In this document: piece by piece, positions 34,752 to 43,076 of the stretch
How positions within the stretch are numbered: the first letter of the stretch is position 1
Layout of the letters: each line of letters opens with the position of its first letter
Source: DASSSY01 sp035708205
Lineage (GTDB): Bacteria; Bacteroidota; Bacteroidia; Chitinophagales; Chitinophagaceae
Length of the DNA: 64,000 bases
Assembly: GCA_035708205.1 (NCBI GenBank)
Contig: DASSSY010000006.1
Span: 310,001-374,000, forward strand
Direction of reading: 5' to 3'
The notes under the pieces: model-generated
Database searches by the model: none
The model's input: the letters and a program-made list of their open reading frames with translations, nothing else
Told to the model about the DNA's origin: nothing
Program-made: the position numbers and the translations under genes

Positions 34752-35597
34752 TTAAAGCATGAGATTGTCGATAAGACGAATGCCGCCAACGGTACCGGCA
34801 ATCAGGGCGATCATTTTTTTCGATCCGTCATAATTGTCCATCGGTTCTAAGGTGTCGGCGTTAGCAATAGCCACATAATCCGGTTGAATGCCCTTTTGTT
34901 GAAGCAGATCTACGCATTCTTTTTCTACTGTGACAAAATCTTTATGCTCCTGTTGTGCCTGTATGGATACCAGGCATTGATACAGCAGGCCGGCCAATGT
35001 CCGTTGCGTGGGGGTAAGCCGCCTGTTCCTGGAGCTCATGGCCAGGCCGTCGGATTCCCGGCGGATAGGGCAGGTAATGAGTTGAACGGGTATTTTTTTC
35101 AGGGCGATAAGCTTTTGGATGACCAGGCATTGCTGGTAATCCTTTTGGCCCATATATAAATAGTCCGGCCGGACAAGATTTAGCAACTTTCCGACAATTC
35201 CAGCCACGCCTTGAAAATGCCTGGGGCGGTATTTGCCTTCAAACAGGTTCTCTAAATTGCCCAAAGGCAATGTCTCGGAAATTGTCGTGCCGTCGGGATA
35301 CATCTCTTCCGTGGAAGGGATGAAGACGGCATCGCAAAAGCCGCTTTCGGAAAGCAATTGAATATCTGATTCTAAGGTTCTCGGATAATTCTTTAGATCA
35401 TCGGCATTGGTAAATTGTGTAGGATTGACAAAAATGCTGCAGATGGTAAAATGTTTATCTGATCTGGACCGTTCCAGCAGGGAAAGATGCCCTTCATGCA
35501 GGGCGCCCATTGTGGGCACAAAGCCTATAGAAATTTCTTGTTGACGTTGGTTTTGAATCAGGGTACTTAAATCCACTCCTTTTTTAAGAAGAAACAT
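34752..35597 (-). CDS. panC: Pantoate-beta-alanine ligase
   Basis: 281 residues, full length. It makes pantothenate from pantoate, beta-alanine and ATP, the last step before coenzyme A synthesis proper. The ATP-binding HIGH-like motif is PTMGALHEGHLSLL (~28-41). Other signatures are SIFVNPTQF (~54-62), YPRTLESDI and LYMGQKDYQQ with the later SSRNRRL block (KMSKS-like). It is transcribed divergently from the structured leader/GT5 gene. panC next to this GT5-DUF4270-glmS run is a familiar Bacteroidetes arrangement. panB and panD are not in the window. Confidence 0.96.
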   Translation of the reverse strand: MFLLKKGVDLSTLIQNQRQQEISIGFVPTMGALHEGHLSLLERSRSDKHFTICSIFVNPTQFTNADDLKNYPRTLESDIQLLSESGFCDAVFIPSTEEMYPDGTTISETLPLGNLENLFEGKYRPRHFQGVAGIVGKLLNLVRPDYLYMGQKDYQQCLVIQKLIALKKIPVQLITCPIRRESDGLAMSSRNRRLTPTQRTLAGLLYQCLVSIQAQQEHKDFVTVEKECVDLLQQKGIQPDYVAIANADTLEPMDNYDGSKKMIALIAGTVGGIRLIDNLML

Positions 35598-35638
35598 ATC
35601 GGTGGCTTTAAAATGTTTTATTTATGGCAAAAAAATCG

Positions 35639-35646
35639 TACCTTTG
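35639..35646 (+). promoter_or_regulatory. -7 box (TACCTTTG) for leader RNA / GT5 gene
   Basis: Exact TAnnTTTG, 184 bp before the GT5 ATG, so the predicted leader is ~180 nt, far longer than others in this window. Confidence 0.55.
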
Positions 35647-35651
35647 CAGTC

Positions 35652-35804
35652 GTTCTTGGGTTTGTTTTGCTGCTTAAGCAGGTTTTCGGACTATCGCTTA
35701 TTCAAAATCTGGTGCAAGATAGCAAGAAAGTTGAAAGCAGCAAATAAACTTTAAAGGTTAAAATGGGAAAGATGATTCTTCCGACTTCGGGATCTACTTT
35801 TTTG
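35652..35804 (+). ncRNA. Candidate structured leader or small RNA upstream of GT5 gene
   Basis: After the -7 box a long-range stem forms. TTTGCTGCTT (35666-35675) is a perfect complement of AAGCAGCAAA (35735-35744), extended past a small internal loop by GTTT (35660-35663) / AAAC (35746-35749). Inside, CTATC and GATAG can pair. Further down, TTCCG-ACTT-CGGGA (35779-35792) is followed by TTTTTT (35798-35803), a terminator-like end 26 bp before the coding start. This could be an attenuating leader or a free small RNA of ~150 nt. No family was recognised by eye. Confidence 0.35.
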
Positions 35805-35829
35805 AGGGTTTATTCATTCATTATCATCA

Positions 35830-36657
35830 ATGGTTACACAAACTAAAAAACGCATCCTCATTATTACCAATGAGCTGTCGCCGTATTTGGAATTGACGGA
35901 TTTTGCTCCGATTTTAAATCAATTATCAGCCAGGACCTTTGATTCGGGCATGGAAATCAGGGTCATTATGCCACGCTTTGGAATTATTAATGAACGACGG
36001 CACAGGCTTCATGAAGTGGTACGTTTATCGGGCATTAATGTGGTAGTAGATAAAGAGGACCATCCCTTGCTGATCAAAGTAGCTTCTTTGCCCAACGCGC
36101 GTTTACAGGTCTATTTCATGGACAATGAGGACTTTTTTAAACGTAAGCATGTCTTTTGTGACGAGAATGAGGATTTTTATGAAGATAATGCCGAAAGGAC
36201 CATTTTTTTCTGTAAAAGTGCCCTGGAAATCGTGAAGAAATTCGGGTGGCCCCCGGATGTGATCCATTGTCATGGCTGGATGACCGGGCTCATTCCGATG
36301 TTTTTAAAAACCGCTTATAAGAAAGAGCCGGTCTTCGTGCATTCGAAAACTGTTTTTACCGCTCAGAATGACCAGTTCCCGGAAACACTTGGCGAGGATT
36401 TTATGCAGAAGGTCATGAATAGCGTTAATGTTAAGGAAAAAGAATTAGAACCTTACAATAAATGTGATAATTGTGCGTTGACTTATGGTGCCAGTAAGTA
36501 TGCTGATGTAGTGATCCACGGAGATGCGGCTTTGGATAAAAAATTAATCAACGGCTTTAAGCCGGGTAAGACTAAAACCATTGTTCCTTTCAACGAGGAA
36601 TGGCAGGAAAGCCCGGAATCTCTGTGGGAATTATATCAAAGCCTGACTGAAGAATAG
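35830..36657 (+). CDS. GT5 N-terminal-domain protein (glycogen/starch synthase family)
   Basis: 275 residues, about half of a true glycogen synthase. It resembles the Glyco_transf_5 catalytic N-terminal domain: KRILIITNELSPYLELTDFAPILNQLSARTFDSGMEIRVIMPRFG. Later come VYFMDNEDFFKRKHVF, ERTIFFCKSALEIVKKFGWPPDVIHCHGWMTGLIPMFL and VFTAQNDQFPETLG. The ADP-glucose-binding C-terminal GT1 domain is absent, and the usual KTGGL donor loop is replaced (SPYLELTDFAPIL). Synthase activity is therefore doubtful. Bacteroidetes keep this short protein beside DUF4270 and glmS, which suggests a role with that pair. It likely opens an operon whose gaps are 34 and 7 bp. Confidence 0.85.
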   Translation: MVTQTKKRILIITNELSPYLELTDFAPILNQLSARTFDSGMEIRVIMPRFGIINERRHRLHEVVRLSGINVVVDKEDHPLLIKVASLPNARLQVYFMDNEDFFKRKHVFCDENEDFYEDNAERTIFFCKSALEIVKKFGWPPDVIHCHGWMTGLIPMFLKTAYKKEPVFVHSKTVFTAQNDQFPETLGEDFMQKVMNSVNVKEKELEPYNKCDNCALTYGASKYADVVIHGDAALDKKLINGFKPGKTKTIVPFNEEWQESPESLWELYQSLTEE

Positions 36658-36691
36658 CGCTAATTCTTTACTTTTGTAAAAATCTTTTTGT

Positions 36692-38092
36692 TTGAAAACT
36701 TTGTTTAATCGTTATTTATTAGCCTTTGCTTTTGGCATAGGCTTTTTTTCATGCCAGTCCTGTAAGGAAAGAACCGTTACCAAAACGGATATGATTCCCG
36801 CCGTGGATAATATTCATACCTTTCGTCTGTCATCCGATTCGCTGGACATTTCCATGCAGACTGCGGTTTTAGATTCGGTGAGGACCAATCTTTACAGTTC
36901 GACATCCTCTCCCGTCGTGGCATTAGGATTGATCTCAGCCGATCCGTTTTTCGGAAAATTAACCGCGGGGCTTTATTTACAGGTAGTGCCTCCGGTGGCT
37001 TCCTTCAGCTTTCCTTCATCCGCAACCTATACCTTTGATTCGGCTGTGCTGGCACTGCCCTATGCCGGGGTGAGCTTTGGCGATACCACAAATCCGGCCG
37101 CCAATGTTCAAAGTTTTGAGGTTTACCGGGTAAACAGTCCCATGAACATTGAAGATTCGAACGTTTATACTTTCACCGATTATTCTTACGATCCTACGGC
37201 CATTGGTGGCGGCAGTTATTCCTTGCAGAATATCAAGGACACCTTCGTGGTTTCCGGCGATACGCTGAGCAATCAACTGAGGATTAAGCTTGACCGGGAT
37301 TATATTTATTCGAATATTGTTCAGGCGGATACTTCAAAGTTTTCCACAAATGAGCATTTTACCGATTATTTTAACGGCTGGTATATTAAGCCTTCCGGCC
37401 CCGCAAACGGGAAAAGAGTTTCATATTTTGCATTGATCGGCGGTAATACCCTGAGTTCCGCAAGGGTGGATTTCTATTTCCATGACGCCACTAATAAGGT
37501 CACTGTTTATTCTTTCCCATTTAACTATGTAACGACGGCTTATGCCAATAGGATCCAACGCGATTACACCGGTGCTCCTGCCCACAATTATTTAAATACT
37601 CAGGTAAGGAGGGATTCGTTAATAGCTGAAGGAACGCCGGGACTTTACACAAAAATTACGCTCCGGAATCTGAATAAAATACCGGCCAGCATCATTAACC
37701 AGGCCGAACTGGTATTGACCGCCGTGCCCGTTGGCCTGGACCAGTATTTTGCCCCGCCCGTGCATCTATTGATTGAAAAGGTGGATGAAAGCGGTGTGGT
37801 GTCTCCGATTGCGGATGTGTATGGCAGTTCCGGCAGCCCGACCACCGGTGGTCTGAATTTTATGGATGGCAATCCGGAAACGGTAACTATTAACGGTCAG
37901 GCATATACCCAATACAAATTGAATTTCCCGAGGGAATTGCAAAAAGCCATTATGGAAGGCAGGGATTCCCTCACGTTCCGCATCACGGCCAACAGCGGTT
38001 ATAACGGAGCATACAGGATGGTGGCGCCTGGATTTGGCAGCAGCGCTGATGGGCGAATGAAGCTGAATATCATTTATACCAAGATTAAATAA
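36692..38092 (+). CDS. DUF4270 lipoprotein
   Basis: 466 residues, starting with TTG; no ATG precedes the signal peptide. The lipobox FFSC makes Cys21 the likely lipidated residue, so it is a membrane-anchored lipoprotein. The body is beta-rich, with conserved-looking blocks GLISADPFFGKLTAGLYLQV, the repeated 'YF...GWYIKPSG' region and the C-terminal FPRELQKAIMEGRDSLTFRITAN. DUF4270 is a Bacteroidetes family of unknown function. It lies 34 bp after the GT5-like gene and 7 bp before glmS, so the three are very likely co-transcribed. Confidence 0.85.
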   Translation: MKTLFNRYLLAFAFGIGFFSCQSCKERTVTKTDMIPAVDNIHTFRLSSDSLDISMQTAVLDSVRTNLYSSTSSPVVALGLISADPFFGKLTAGLYLQVVPPVASFSFPSSATYTFDSAVLALPYAGVSFGDTTNPAANVQSFEVYRVNSPMNIEDSNVYTFTDYSYDPTAIGGGSYSLQNIKDTFVVSGDTLSNQLRIKLDRDYIYSNIVQADTSKFSTNEHFTDYFNGWYIKPSGPANGKRVSYFALIGGNTLSSARVDFYFHDATNKVTVYSFPFNYVTTAYANRIQRDYTGAPAHNYLNTQVRRDSLIAEGTPGLYTKITLRNLNKIPASIINQAELVLTAVPVGLDQYFAPPVHLLIEKVDESGVVSPIADVYGSSGSPTTGGLNFMDGNPETVTINGQAYTQYKLNFPRELQKAIMEGRDSLTFRITANSGYNGAYRMVAPGFGSSADGRMKLNIIYTKIK

Positions 38093-38099
38093 TTTTAAT

Positions 38100-39938
38100 A
38101 TGTGCGGAATTGTTGCCTACATCGGTCCCAGGCAAGCCTATCCAATATTGATAAAAGGGTTGCAACGCTTAGAATATCGTGGTTACGACAGCGCGGGGGT
38201 TATCATGCGCAACGGCGATTTTGAACTGTATAAAAAGGCGGGCAAGGTGGCCGACCTGGAGGCTTTTGCCGAAGGTAAAGCTACGGAGGGCACTATTGGC
38301 ATTGGGCATACGCGTTGGGCGACACATGGTCTGCCCAATGACATCAATGCGCATCCCCATTTGTCTAATTCGGGTAAGATCGCCTTAGTGCATAACGGCA
38401 TTATCGAGAATTATGCTTCCATTAAGGAGCAGCTGGCGCATCGTGGGTATGTCTTTCATTCGGATACCGATACGGAAGTCCTTGTGAATCTGATCGAAGA
38501 AATTAAAAAGGTTGATCATGTTTCCTTAGAAGAAGCGGTGCGCCTGGCGCTGAATGAGGTTGTAGGCGCTTATGCCATTGTTGTTATGGATGAAGACGAC
38601 CCGGATATCCTGATCGCCGCGAGAAAGGGAAGCCCGTTGGTGGCCGGTATCGGTAAAGACGAGTTTTACCTGGCCTCTGATGCTACGCCTATCATAGAAT
38701 ATACGAAGAATGTTATCTATCTTGATGATAAGGAATATATTGTCCTGAACAGGAATGGCAGCTTTGTGGTAAAAACCCTTGCAAATGTGGAAAAGTCTCC
38801 CTTCATCCAGGAATTGGAATTGAACCTGGAGGCCATTGAAAAAGGAGGCTTTGAGCATTTTATGCTTAAAGAGATCTTTGAGCAGCCGAAGGTTATTGAA
38901 GATGCCTTCCGGGGCAGGATGAGCGCTTCTGAAGGCTGGATAAAGCTGGGAGGTGTTTATGAATATATTAACCGTATTAATAAAGCCAAAAGGTTTATTA
39001 TTTCAGCCTGCGGGACTTCCTATCATGCCGGGCTTTTGGGTGAATATTTAATAGAAGAGCTGGCGCGTGTGCCGGTTGAAGTGGAGTATGCGTCCGAATT
39101 TCGTTACCGTAATCCGATTATTAACGAATCGGATGTGATGCTGGCGATTTCCCAATCGGGAGAAACGGCAGATACGCTGGCGGCCATAGATCTGGCAAAA
39201 GAAAGGCAGGCGCTGATCTATGGCATTTGCAATGTGATCGGGTCCTCTATTGCCCGGGCTTCCCATGCGGGGTCATACACGCATGCCGGACCGGAAATCG
39301 GGGTGGCATCGACCAAGGCTTTCTCTACCCAGGTAACGATCCTGACCCTTCTGGCGTTGCAGATCGCCGAATTTAAAGGTACGATCAATACTTCCTACCT
39401 TCGCCAGGTCCTGTATGAACTGAACAATATCCCGGAAAAGGTCCGCCAAGCCTTATTGTTGAATGATTCGGTTCTGAAAATAGCGGAAGTGTTCAAAGAC
39501 GCTACCAACTTCCTGTATCTTGGCCGCGGGGTTAATTATCCGGTAGCCCTGGAAGGAGCTTTGAAGCTGAAAGAGATTTCTTATATTCATGCGGAAGGCT
39601 ACCCGGCAGCAGAAATGAAGCATGGCCCTATTGCCCTGATCGATGAGCATATGCCGGTGGTATTTCTGGCGACCAATGAAAGCGCACATGAGAAGATCGT
39701 TTCGAACATCCAGGAGGTCAAAGCCAGAAAAGGGAAAGTGATCGCTATTGTTACCGAAGGGGATAAGGAGATTTCCGCCCTGGCCGATTATGTTATTGAG
39801 GTGCCCCAAACGGAAGAGGTTTTAAGCCCGTTGGTCACTGTGGTACCTTTGCAGCTTTTGGCCTATCATATTGCTGTCCTGCGAGGCACTAATGTTGATC
39901 AGCCGCGTAATCTGGCGAAATCCGTAACTGTCGAGTAA
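38100..39938 (+). CDS. glmS: Glutamine-fructose-6-phosphate aminotransferase (isomerising)
   Basis: 612 residues, full length. It converts fructose-6-phosphate and glutamine to glucosamine-6-phosphate, the entry to UDP-GlcNAc for peptidoglycan and LPS. Cys2 (MCGIVAYIG) is the glutaminase nucleophile, followed by GHTRWATHG and NGIIENY. Two SIS domains bind the sugar (~290-420, CGTSYHAGLLGEYLIEELARVPVEVEYASEFRYR and SQSGETADTLAAI; ~460-590). The C-terminus DQPRNLAKSVTVE is canonical, with the active-site Lys in LAKSVTVE. It overlaps no neighbour and is third in the GT5-DUF4270-glmS run. Confidence 0.97.
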   Translation: MCGIVAYIGPRQAYPILIKGLQRLEYRGYDSAGVIMRNGDFELYKKAGKVADLEAFAEGKATEGTIGIGHTRWATHGLPNDINAHPHLSNSGKIALVHNGIIENYASIKEQLAHRGYVFHSDTDTEVLVNLIEEIKKVDHVSLEEAVRLALNEVVGAYAIVVMDEDDPDILIAARKGSPLVAGIGKDEFYLASDATPIIEYTKNVIYLDDKEYIVLNRNGSFVVKTLANVEKSPFIQELELNLEAIEKGGFEHFMLKEIFEQPKVIEDAFRGRMSASEGWIKLGGVYEYINRINKAKRFIISACGTSYHAGLLGEYLIEELARVPVEVEYASEFRYRNPIINESDVMLAISQSGETADTLAAIDLAKERQALIYGICNVIGSSIARASHAGSYTHAGPEIGVASTKAFSTQVTILTLLALQIAEFKGTINTSYLRQVLYELNNIPEKVRQALLLNDSVLKIAEVFKDATNFLYLGRGVNYPVALEGALKLKEISYIHAEGYPAAEMKHGPIALIDEHMPVVFLATNESAHEKIVSNIQEVKARKGKVIAIVTEGDKEISALADYVIEVPQTEEVLSPLVTVVPLQLLAYHIAVLRGTNVDQPRNLAKSVTVE

Positions 39939-39999
39939 CGAAAAATGAGGGTATGGAAAAAAATATAAGCTGATTTGGCGTTTACTAAATAAATTTATT

Positions 40000-40007
40000 T
40001 ACCTTTG
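40000..40007 (+). promoter_or_regulatory. -7 box (TACCTTTG) of the rpmI-rplT operon
   Basis: Exact TAnnTTTG, 19 bp before the rpmI ATG, with TTTG at 39974-39977 as a candidate -33 element (22-base spacing). The 5' leader would be about 14 nt. Confidence 0.6.
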
Positions 40008-40026
40008 CCCTCCCAAATTAGAAATC

Positions 40027-40221
40027 ATGCCTAAGATTAAGACGCATTCAAGAGCAAAAAAGACCTTTAGCCTGACCGGTTCTGGTAAGATTCGCCGCCG
40101 TAAAGCTTTTCGTAAACACTTACTGATTAAGAAGTCTGCTTCCCGCCGGCGTAAACTGGATGGTTATGTTGAAGTGCATCCTGCAAACCGTCGTATGGTC
40201 AAAAGAATGCTTAATATCTAA
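40027..40221 (+). CDS. rpmI: 50S ribosomal protein bL35
   Basis: 64 residues, very basic, matching bL35 throughout (MPKIKTHSRAKKTF, then SGKIRRRKAFRKHLLIKKSASRRRKL). It is a structural protein of the large ribosomal subunit. Followed 55 bp later by rplT, as in nearly all bacteria. Unusually, infC does not precede it; the upstream gene is glmS, and a promoter sits in the 88-bp gap. Confidence 0.97.
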   Translation: MPKIKTHSRAKKTFSLTGSGKIRRRKAFRKHLLIKKSASRRRKLDGYVEVHPANRRMVKRMLNI

Positions 40222-40276
40222 TTTAAGGGATAATATAGGTTCCCCATTGTTGAAAATAGTTTAATTATAAAGTAAT

Positions 40277-40621
40277 ATGCCACGTTCAGTAAATGCTGTT
40301 GCATCCCGTGCCAGAAGAAAAAAAATCCTCAAGCAAGCGAAAGGATTCTACGGCAAGCGTAAAAATGTCTATACCGTTGCCAAAAATGTTCTTGAAAAAG
40401 GCTTAGGTTATAAATATACCGGAAGAAAGCTTAAGAAACGCGATTATCGTACTTTGTGGATCGCCCGTATCAACGCTGCTGTCCGTGAGGAAGGTATGAG
40501 CTATTCCGTATTCATGGATAAGCTTAATAAAAAAGGCATCGAATTAAACCGTAAGGTCCTGGCTGACCTGGCGATGAATGAGCCTGAAGCGTTTAAAAAA
40601 TTAGTCGCAGAAGTAAAATAA
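40277..40621 (+). CDS. rplT: 50S ribosomal protein bL20
   Basis: 114 residues, full length bL20 (MPRSVNAVASRARRKKILKQAKGFYGKRKNVYTVAK ... RDYRTLWIARINAAVREEGMSYS). It binds 23S rRNA early in large-subunit assembly. In other bacteria L20 represses its own operon by binding a leader. The short leader before rpmI here leaves little room for such a structure, so I see no sign of that mechanism. Confidence 0.97.
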   Translation: MPRSVNAVASRARRKKILKQAKGFYGKRKNVYTVAKNVLEKGLGYKYTGRKLKKRDYRTLWIARINAAVREEGMSYSVFMDKLNKKGIELNRKVLADLAMNEPEAFKKLVAEVK

Positions 40622-40667
40622 ATTTCTATCCTGAGGTCATTGATAACCTTGTTTAAATAATATTTCA

Positions 40668-41024
40668 ATGGAAGCTGTTGCATTTGTACACGAGCAATTA
40701 AATACACGGAAAGAAATGCCTGACTTTAAGGCAGGCGATAACGTTACCGTAAATTATAAGATCATTGAAGGGACGAAAGAGCGTATCCAGTCCTTCAAAG
40801 GCGATGTCATTAAACGCCAGGGCGAAGGGGCCACCCAGACCTTTACCGTTCGTAAAATTTCCGATGGGGTGGGTGTTGAACGTTTGTTTCCCTTATTTTC
40901 TCCCAACATAGCCTCTATCGTTGTCAACAAAAGAGGTCGTGTGCGCCGTGCGAAACTTTACTACCAGCGTGAACGTTTCGGTAAGTCCGCACGTATCCGT
41001 GAGAAACGTGTTGTTGTAAAGTAA
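40668..41024 (+). CDS. rplS: 50S ribosomal protein bL19
   Basis: 118 residues, full length bL19: MPDFKAGDNVTVNYKIIEGTKERIQSFKGDVIKRQGEGATQTFTVRKISDGVGVERLFPLFSPNIASIVV, ending in RRAKLYYQRERFGKSARIREKR. It lies at the subunit interface. In many bacteria rplS follows rpsP-rimM-trmD; here it follows rplT by 46 bp and ends with a strong terminator, giving an all-ribosomal three-gene unit. Confidence 0.97.
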   Translation: MEAVAFVHEQLNTRKEMPDFKAGDNVTVNYKIIEGTKERIQSFKGDVIKRQGEGATQTFTVRKISDGVGVERLFPLFSPNIASIVVNKRGRVRRAKLYYQRERFGKSARIREKRVVVK

Positions 41025-41075
41025 TCAATAAATCAGGTCTACCGGCTTTTAAGCCTTTAGAATGCCAAAAAAATG

Positions 41076-41106
41076 AAAGCCACCTGCAGAAACGCAGGTG
41101 GCTTTT
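41076..41106 (+). terminator. Rho-independent terminator of rpmI-rplT-rplS
   Basis: Twelve-bp stem (AAAGCCACCTGC, 41076-41087, with 41094-41105), a 6-nt loop and a run of five T's ending at 41107. Confidence 0.92.
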
Positions 41107-41240
41107 TCGGCTTCTGTTAATTTGATAAATAATATTGCATTTTTTAATGCCATTTTCTAGCTTTATCCGCAGTAATTGATTTTGCGCGATCTTGAATGTT
41201 GGGGTGAACGATACCTGGCATTAACCTTAAACCGATAAAC

Positions 41241-42203
41241 ATGAAAAAAGTATTAAGCATCAGCCTGCTTTTAGTGGTCATTGTACTGACCGGTTCCGTC
41301 ATGTATTTAAAATTCGTCTTGCCTGATGTCGGGAACGCTCCAGTGATAAAAGCTCCGACCGATCCGGCCGCAGTGGCTCGCGGCCGTTACCTGGCCAATC
41401 ATGTGGCGGTTTGCATGGATTGTCACTCAACCCGGGACTGGACGAGATTTTCAGGGCCAATGGTTGTCAATACGCTTGGGAAAGGCGGAGAATATTTTGG
41501 GCCGGAAATGGGTTTTCCAGGGAAGTTTTATTCCCGGGATATCAGTCCCGCGGCTTTGAGAAATTGGTCGGACGGTGAGATTTTGCGGGCTTTTACTGCC
41601 GGTGTCAGTAAGGATGGTACGGCGCTTTTCCCGGTCATGCCCTATTTGTATTATGGCCATATATCCAGGCAGGATGCCCTGGATATCATTGCCTATCTGC
41701 GGACGTTAAAACCCATAGGCAATACCATTCCCAAAGATGACCCTCACTTTCCCGTCAATTTTCTGATCAATACCATGCCGGAAAAAGCTCATTTTACTCC
41801 CAAGCCTCCAAAATCAGATATGGTGGCTTATGGAAAATATTTAGTCAACATGGCGGCTTGCCAGGAATGTCATACGCCGGCCGATAAAGGAAAACTGGAA
41901 ACAGATGAAGCTTTTTCCGGTGGCCGGATATTTAAAATGCCTAATGGTATTTTGCGCTCCGCCAATATCACACCGGATAAGGAAACCGGTATTGGCGGCT
42001 GGTCCGAAACAGCTTTTGTCGCCCGGTTTAAGCATTATGAAGATAGCTCAGCAGCCTATCTCATGCCCGGCGACGCCGTGAATACCATTATGCCCTGGAC
42101 CATGTATGCCGGCATGGACACTGCGGATTTGAAAGCAATTTATGCTTATCTTAAAACGCTGAAACCTATTTCTAAAAAGGTGGCTCATTTTTCGGGGCAA
42201 TAA
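41241..42203 (+). CDS. Membrane-anchored diheme cytochrome c
   Basis: 320 residues. An uncleaved-looking N-terminal segment (~3-25) anchors two cytochrome c domains facing the periplasm. Heme-binding motifs: CMDCH (Cys58, Cys61, His62) and CQECH (Cys207, Cys210, His211). Each domain carries a Met-rich stretch that could provide the sixth ligand (PVMPYLYYGH; TIMPWTMYAG). The layout resembles the cytochrome subunits of membrane alcohol/aldehyde or gluconate dehydrogenases, but no dehydrogenase is adjacent here. Its role is electron transfer; the donor is unknown. Its stop codon abuts the truncated T9SS remnant. Confidence 0.92.
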   Translation: MKKVLSISLLLVVIVLTGSVMYLKFVLPDVGNAPVIKAPTDPAAVARGRYLANHVAVCMDCHSTRDWTRFSGPMVVNTLGKGGEYFGPEMGFPGKFYSRDISPAALRNWSDGEILRAFTAGVSKDGTALFPVMPYLYYGHISRQDALDIIAYLRTLKPIGNTIPKDDPHFPVNFLINTMPEKAHFTPKPPKSDMVAYGKYLVNMAACQECHTPADKGKLETDEAFSGGRIFKMPNGILRSANITPDKETGIGGWSETAFVARFKHYEDSSAAYLMPGDAVNTIMPWTMYAGMDTADLKAIYAYLKTLKPISKKVAHFSGQ

Positions 42204-43076
42204 TTGATTAGTGTTATTGCGGGGGCTTCCAATACATGTCCGGTTAGACAATTCCCAGTCATAAAGCCAAATATTTTTGTTAGGAATATTCAGAATGTGG
42301 AATCTCAAATATCTGAGGTTGGGGAAATGAAATCGGCTTCAAATAGTGCTAAACAGGCCTGGCTTTTGGATTGGCATCAAAGTTTAATAGATTCAATGCT
42401 TTACACTTTCATGTATGGAGATAGTGTGCAAGTGCGCTATGATAGCACGGCTTGGGCATTGGAACAGGTGCATTACGGTTATTATAATAAAGTAAAATTA
42501 GTCGGCGTTTATTTAATGCAGCTGAGATATGCCGATGCCATCAACCTTTTAAATCAAATTCCGTCTGAATTTAATTTAAGTGATGATGAGATAACAGATG
42601 TAAGGAACATGGCCGATATGTATGTTGTCATTGATTCCCTCAGGCACAATGGTCAAAATTGGGATGTTTTGACGAGCAGCATGAAACAGGAAGTGCATTC
42701 CGTTGCTAACGCTTCTGGCCTTTATGGACAGGCGGTGGCCATTTATTTGCTTGAGCGCTATGAGAACTTAATGCTCTTACCTCAATTACCGGTTTTACCC
42801 CGTCCAGGTCAGCCCAATGGTATTAAAGAACAGCTATCTCCGGGAAGTAAAATATATCCCAATCCGACCAATGGCTTAATATATATCAACTGGGAGTCAA
42901 GGGAAAAAACTTACGTTAAGATATATAATTCCATGGGCAATTTTGTTCTGAAAAGCCCTTTACACTCAGGTTTGAATGGTCTAAATTTACGTGCTCTGCC
43001 TAATGGTATTTACTTCATTCATGTTTATGAAAAAGGACAATCTGTTTATCAACAAAAAATCGTAAAAAAAATAAAA
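42204..43076 (+). pseudogene. 5'-truncated remnant of a large T9SS surface protein
   Basis: The frame starts directly at the cytochrome stop codon with TTG and has no signal peptide. Residues ~45-200 (ALEQVHYGYYNKVKLVGVYLMQLRYADAINLLNQIPSEFNLSDDEITDVRNMADMY) look like the helical region found just before the sorting domain in very large Bacteroidetes repeat proteins. It then carries a complete sorting domain (IYPNPTNGLIYINW ... VYQQKIVKK). The N-terminal bulk is missing, so I read it as the 3' end of a lost giant gene. It has no stop of its own: an A8 run carries the frame into the next gene (see that entry). A small independent gene is a less likely reading. Confidence 0.6.

Noticed and set aside
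35652..35804. Firm call of this leader as 6S RNA or a known riboswitch
   Set aside because: The fold is suggestive but I cannot match it to any known consensus by eye; kept only as a candidate RNA.
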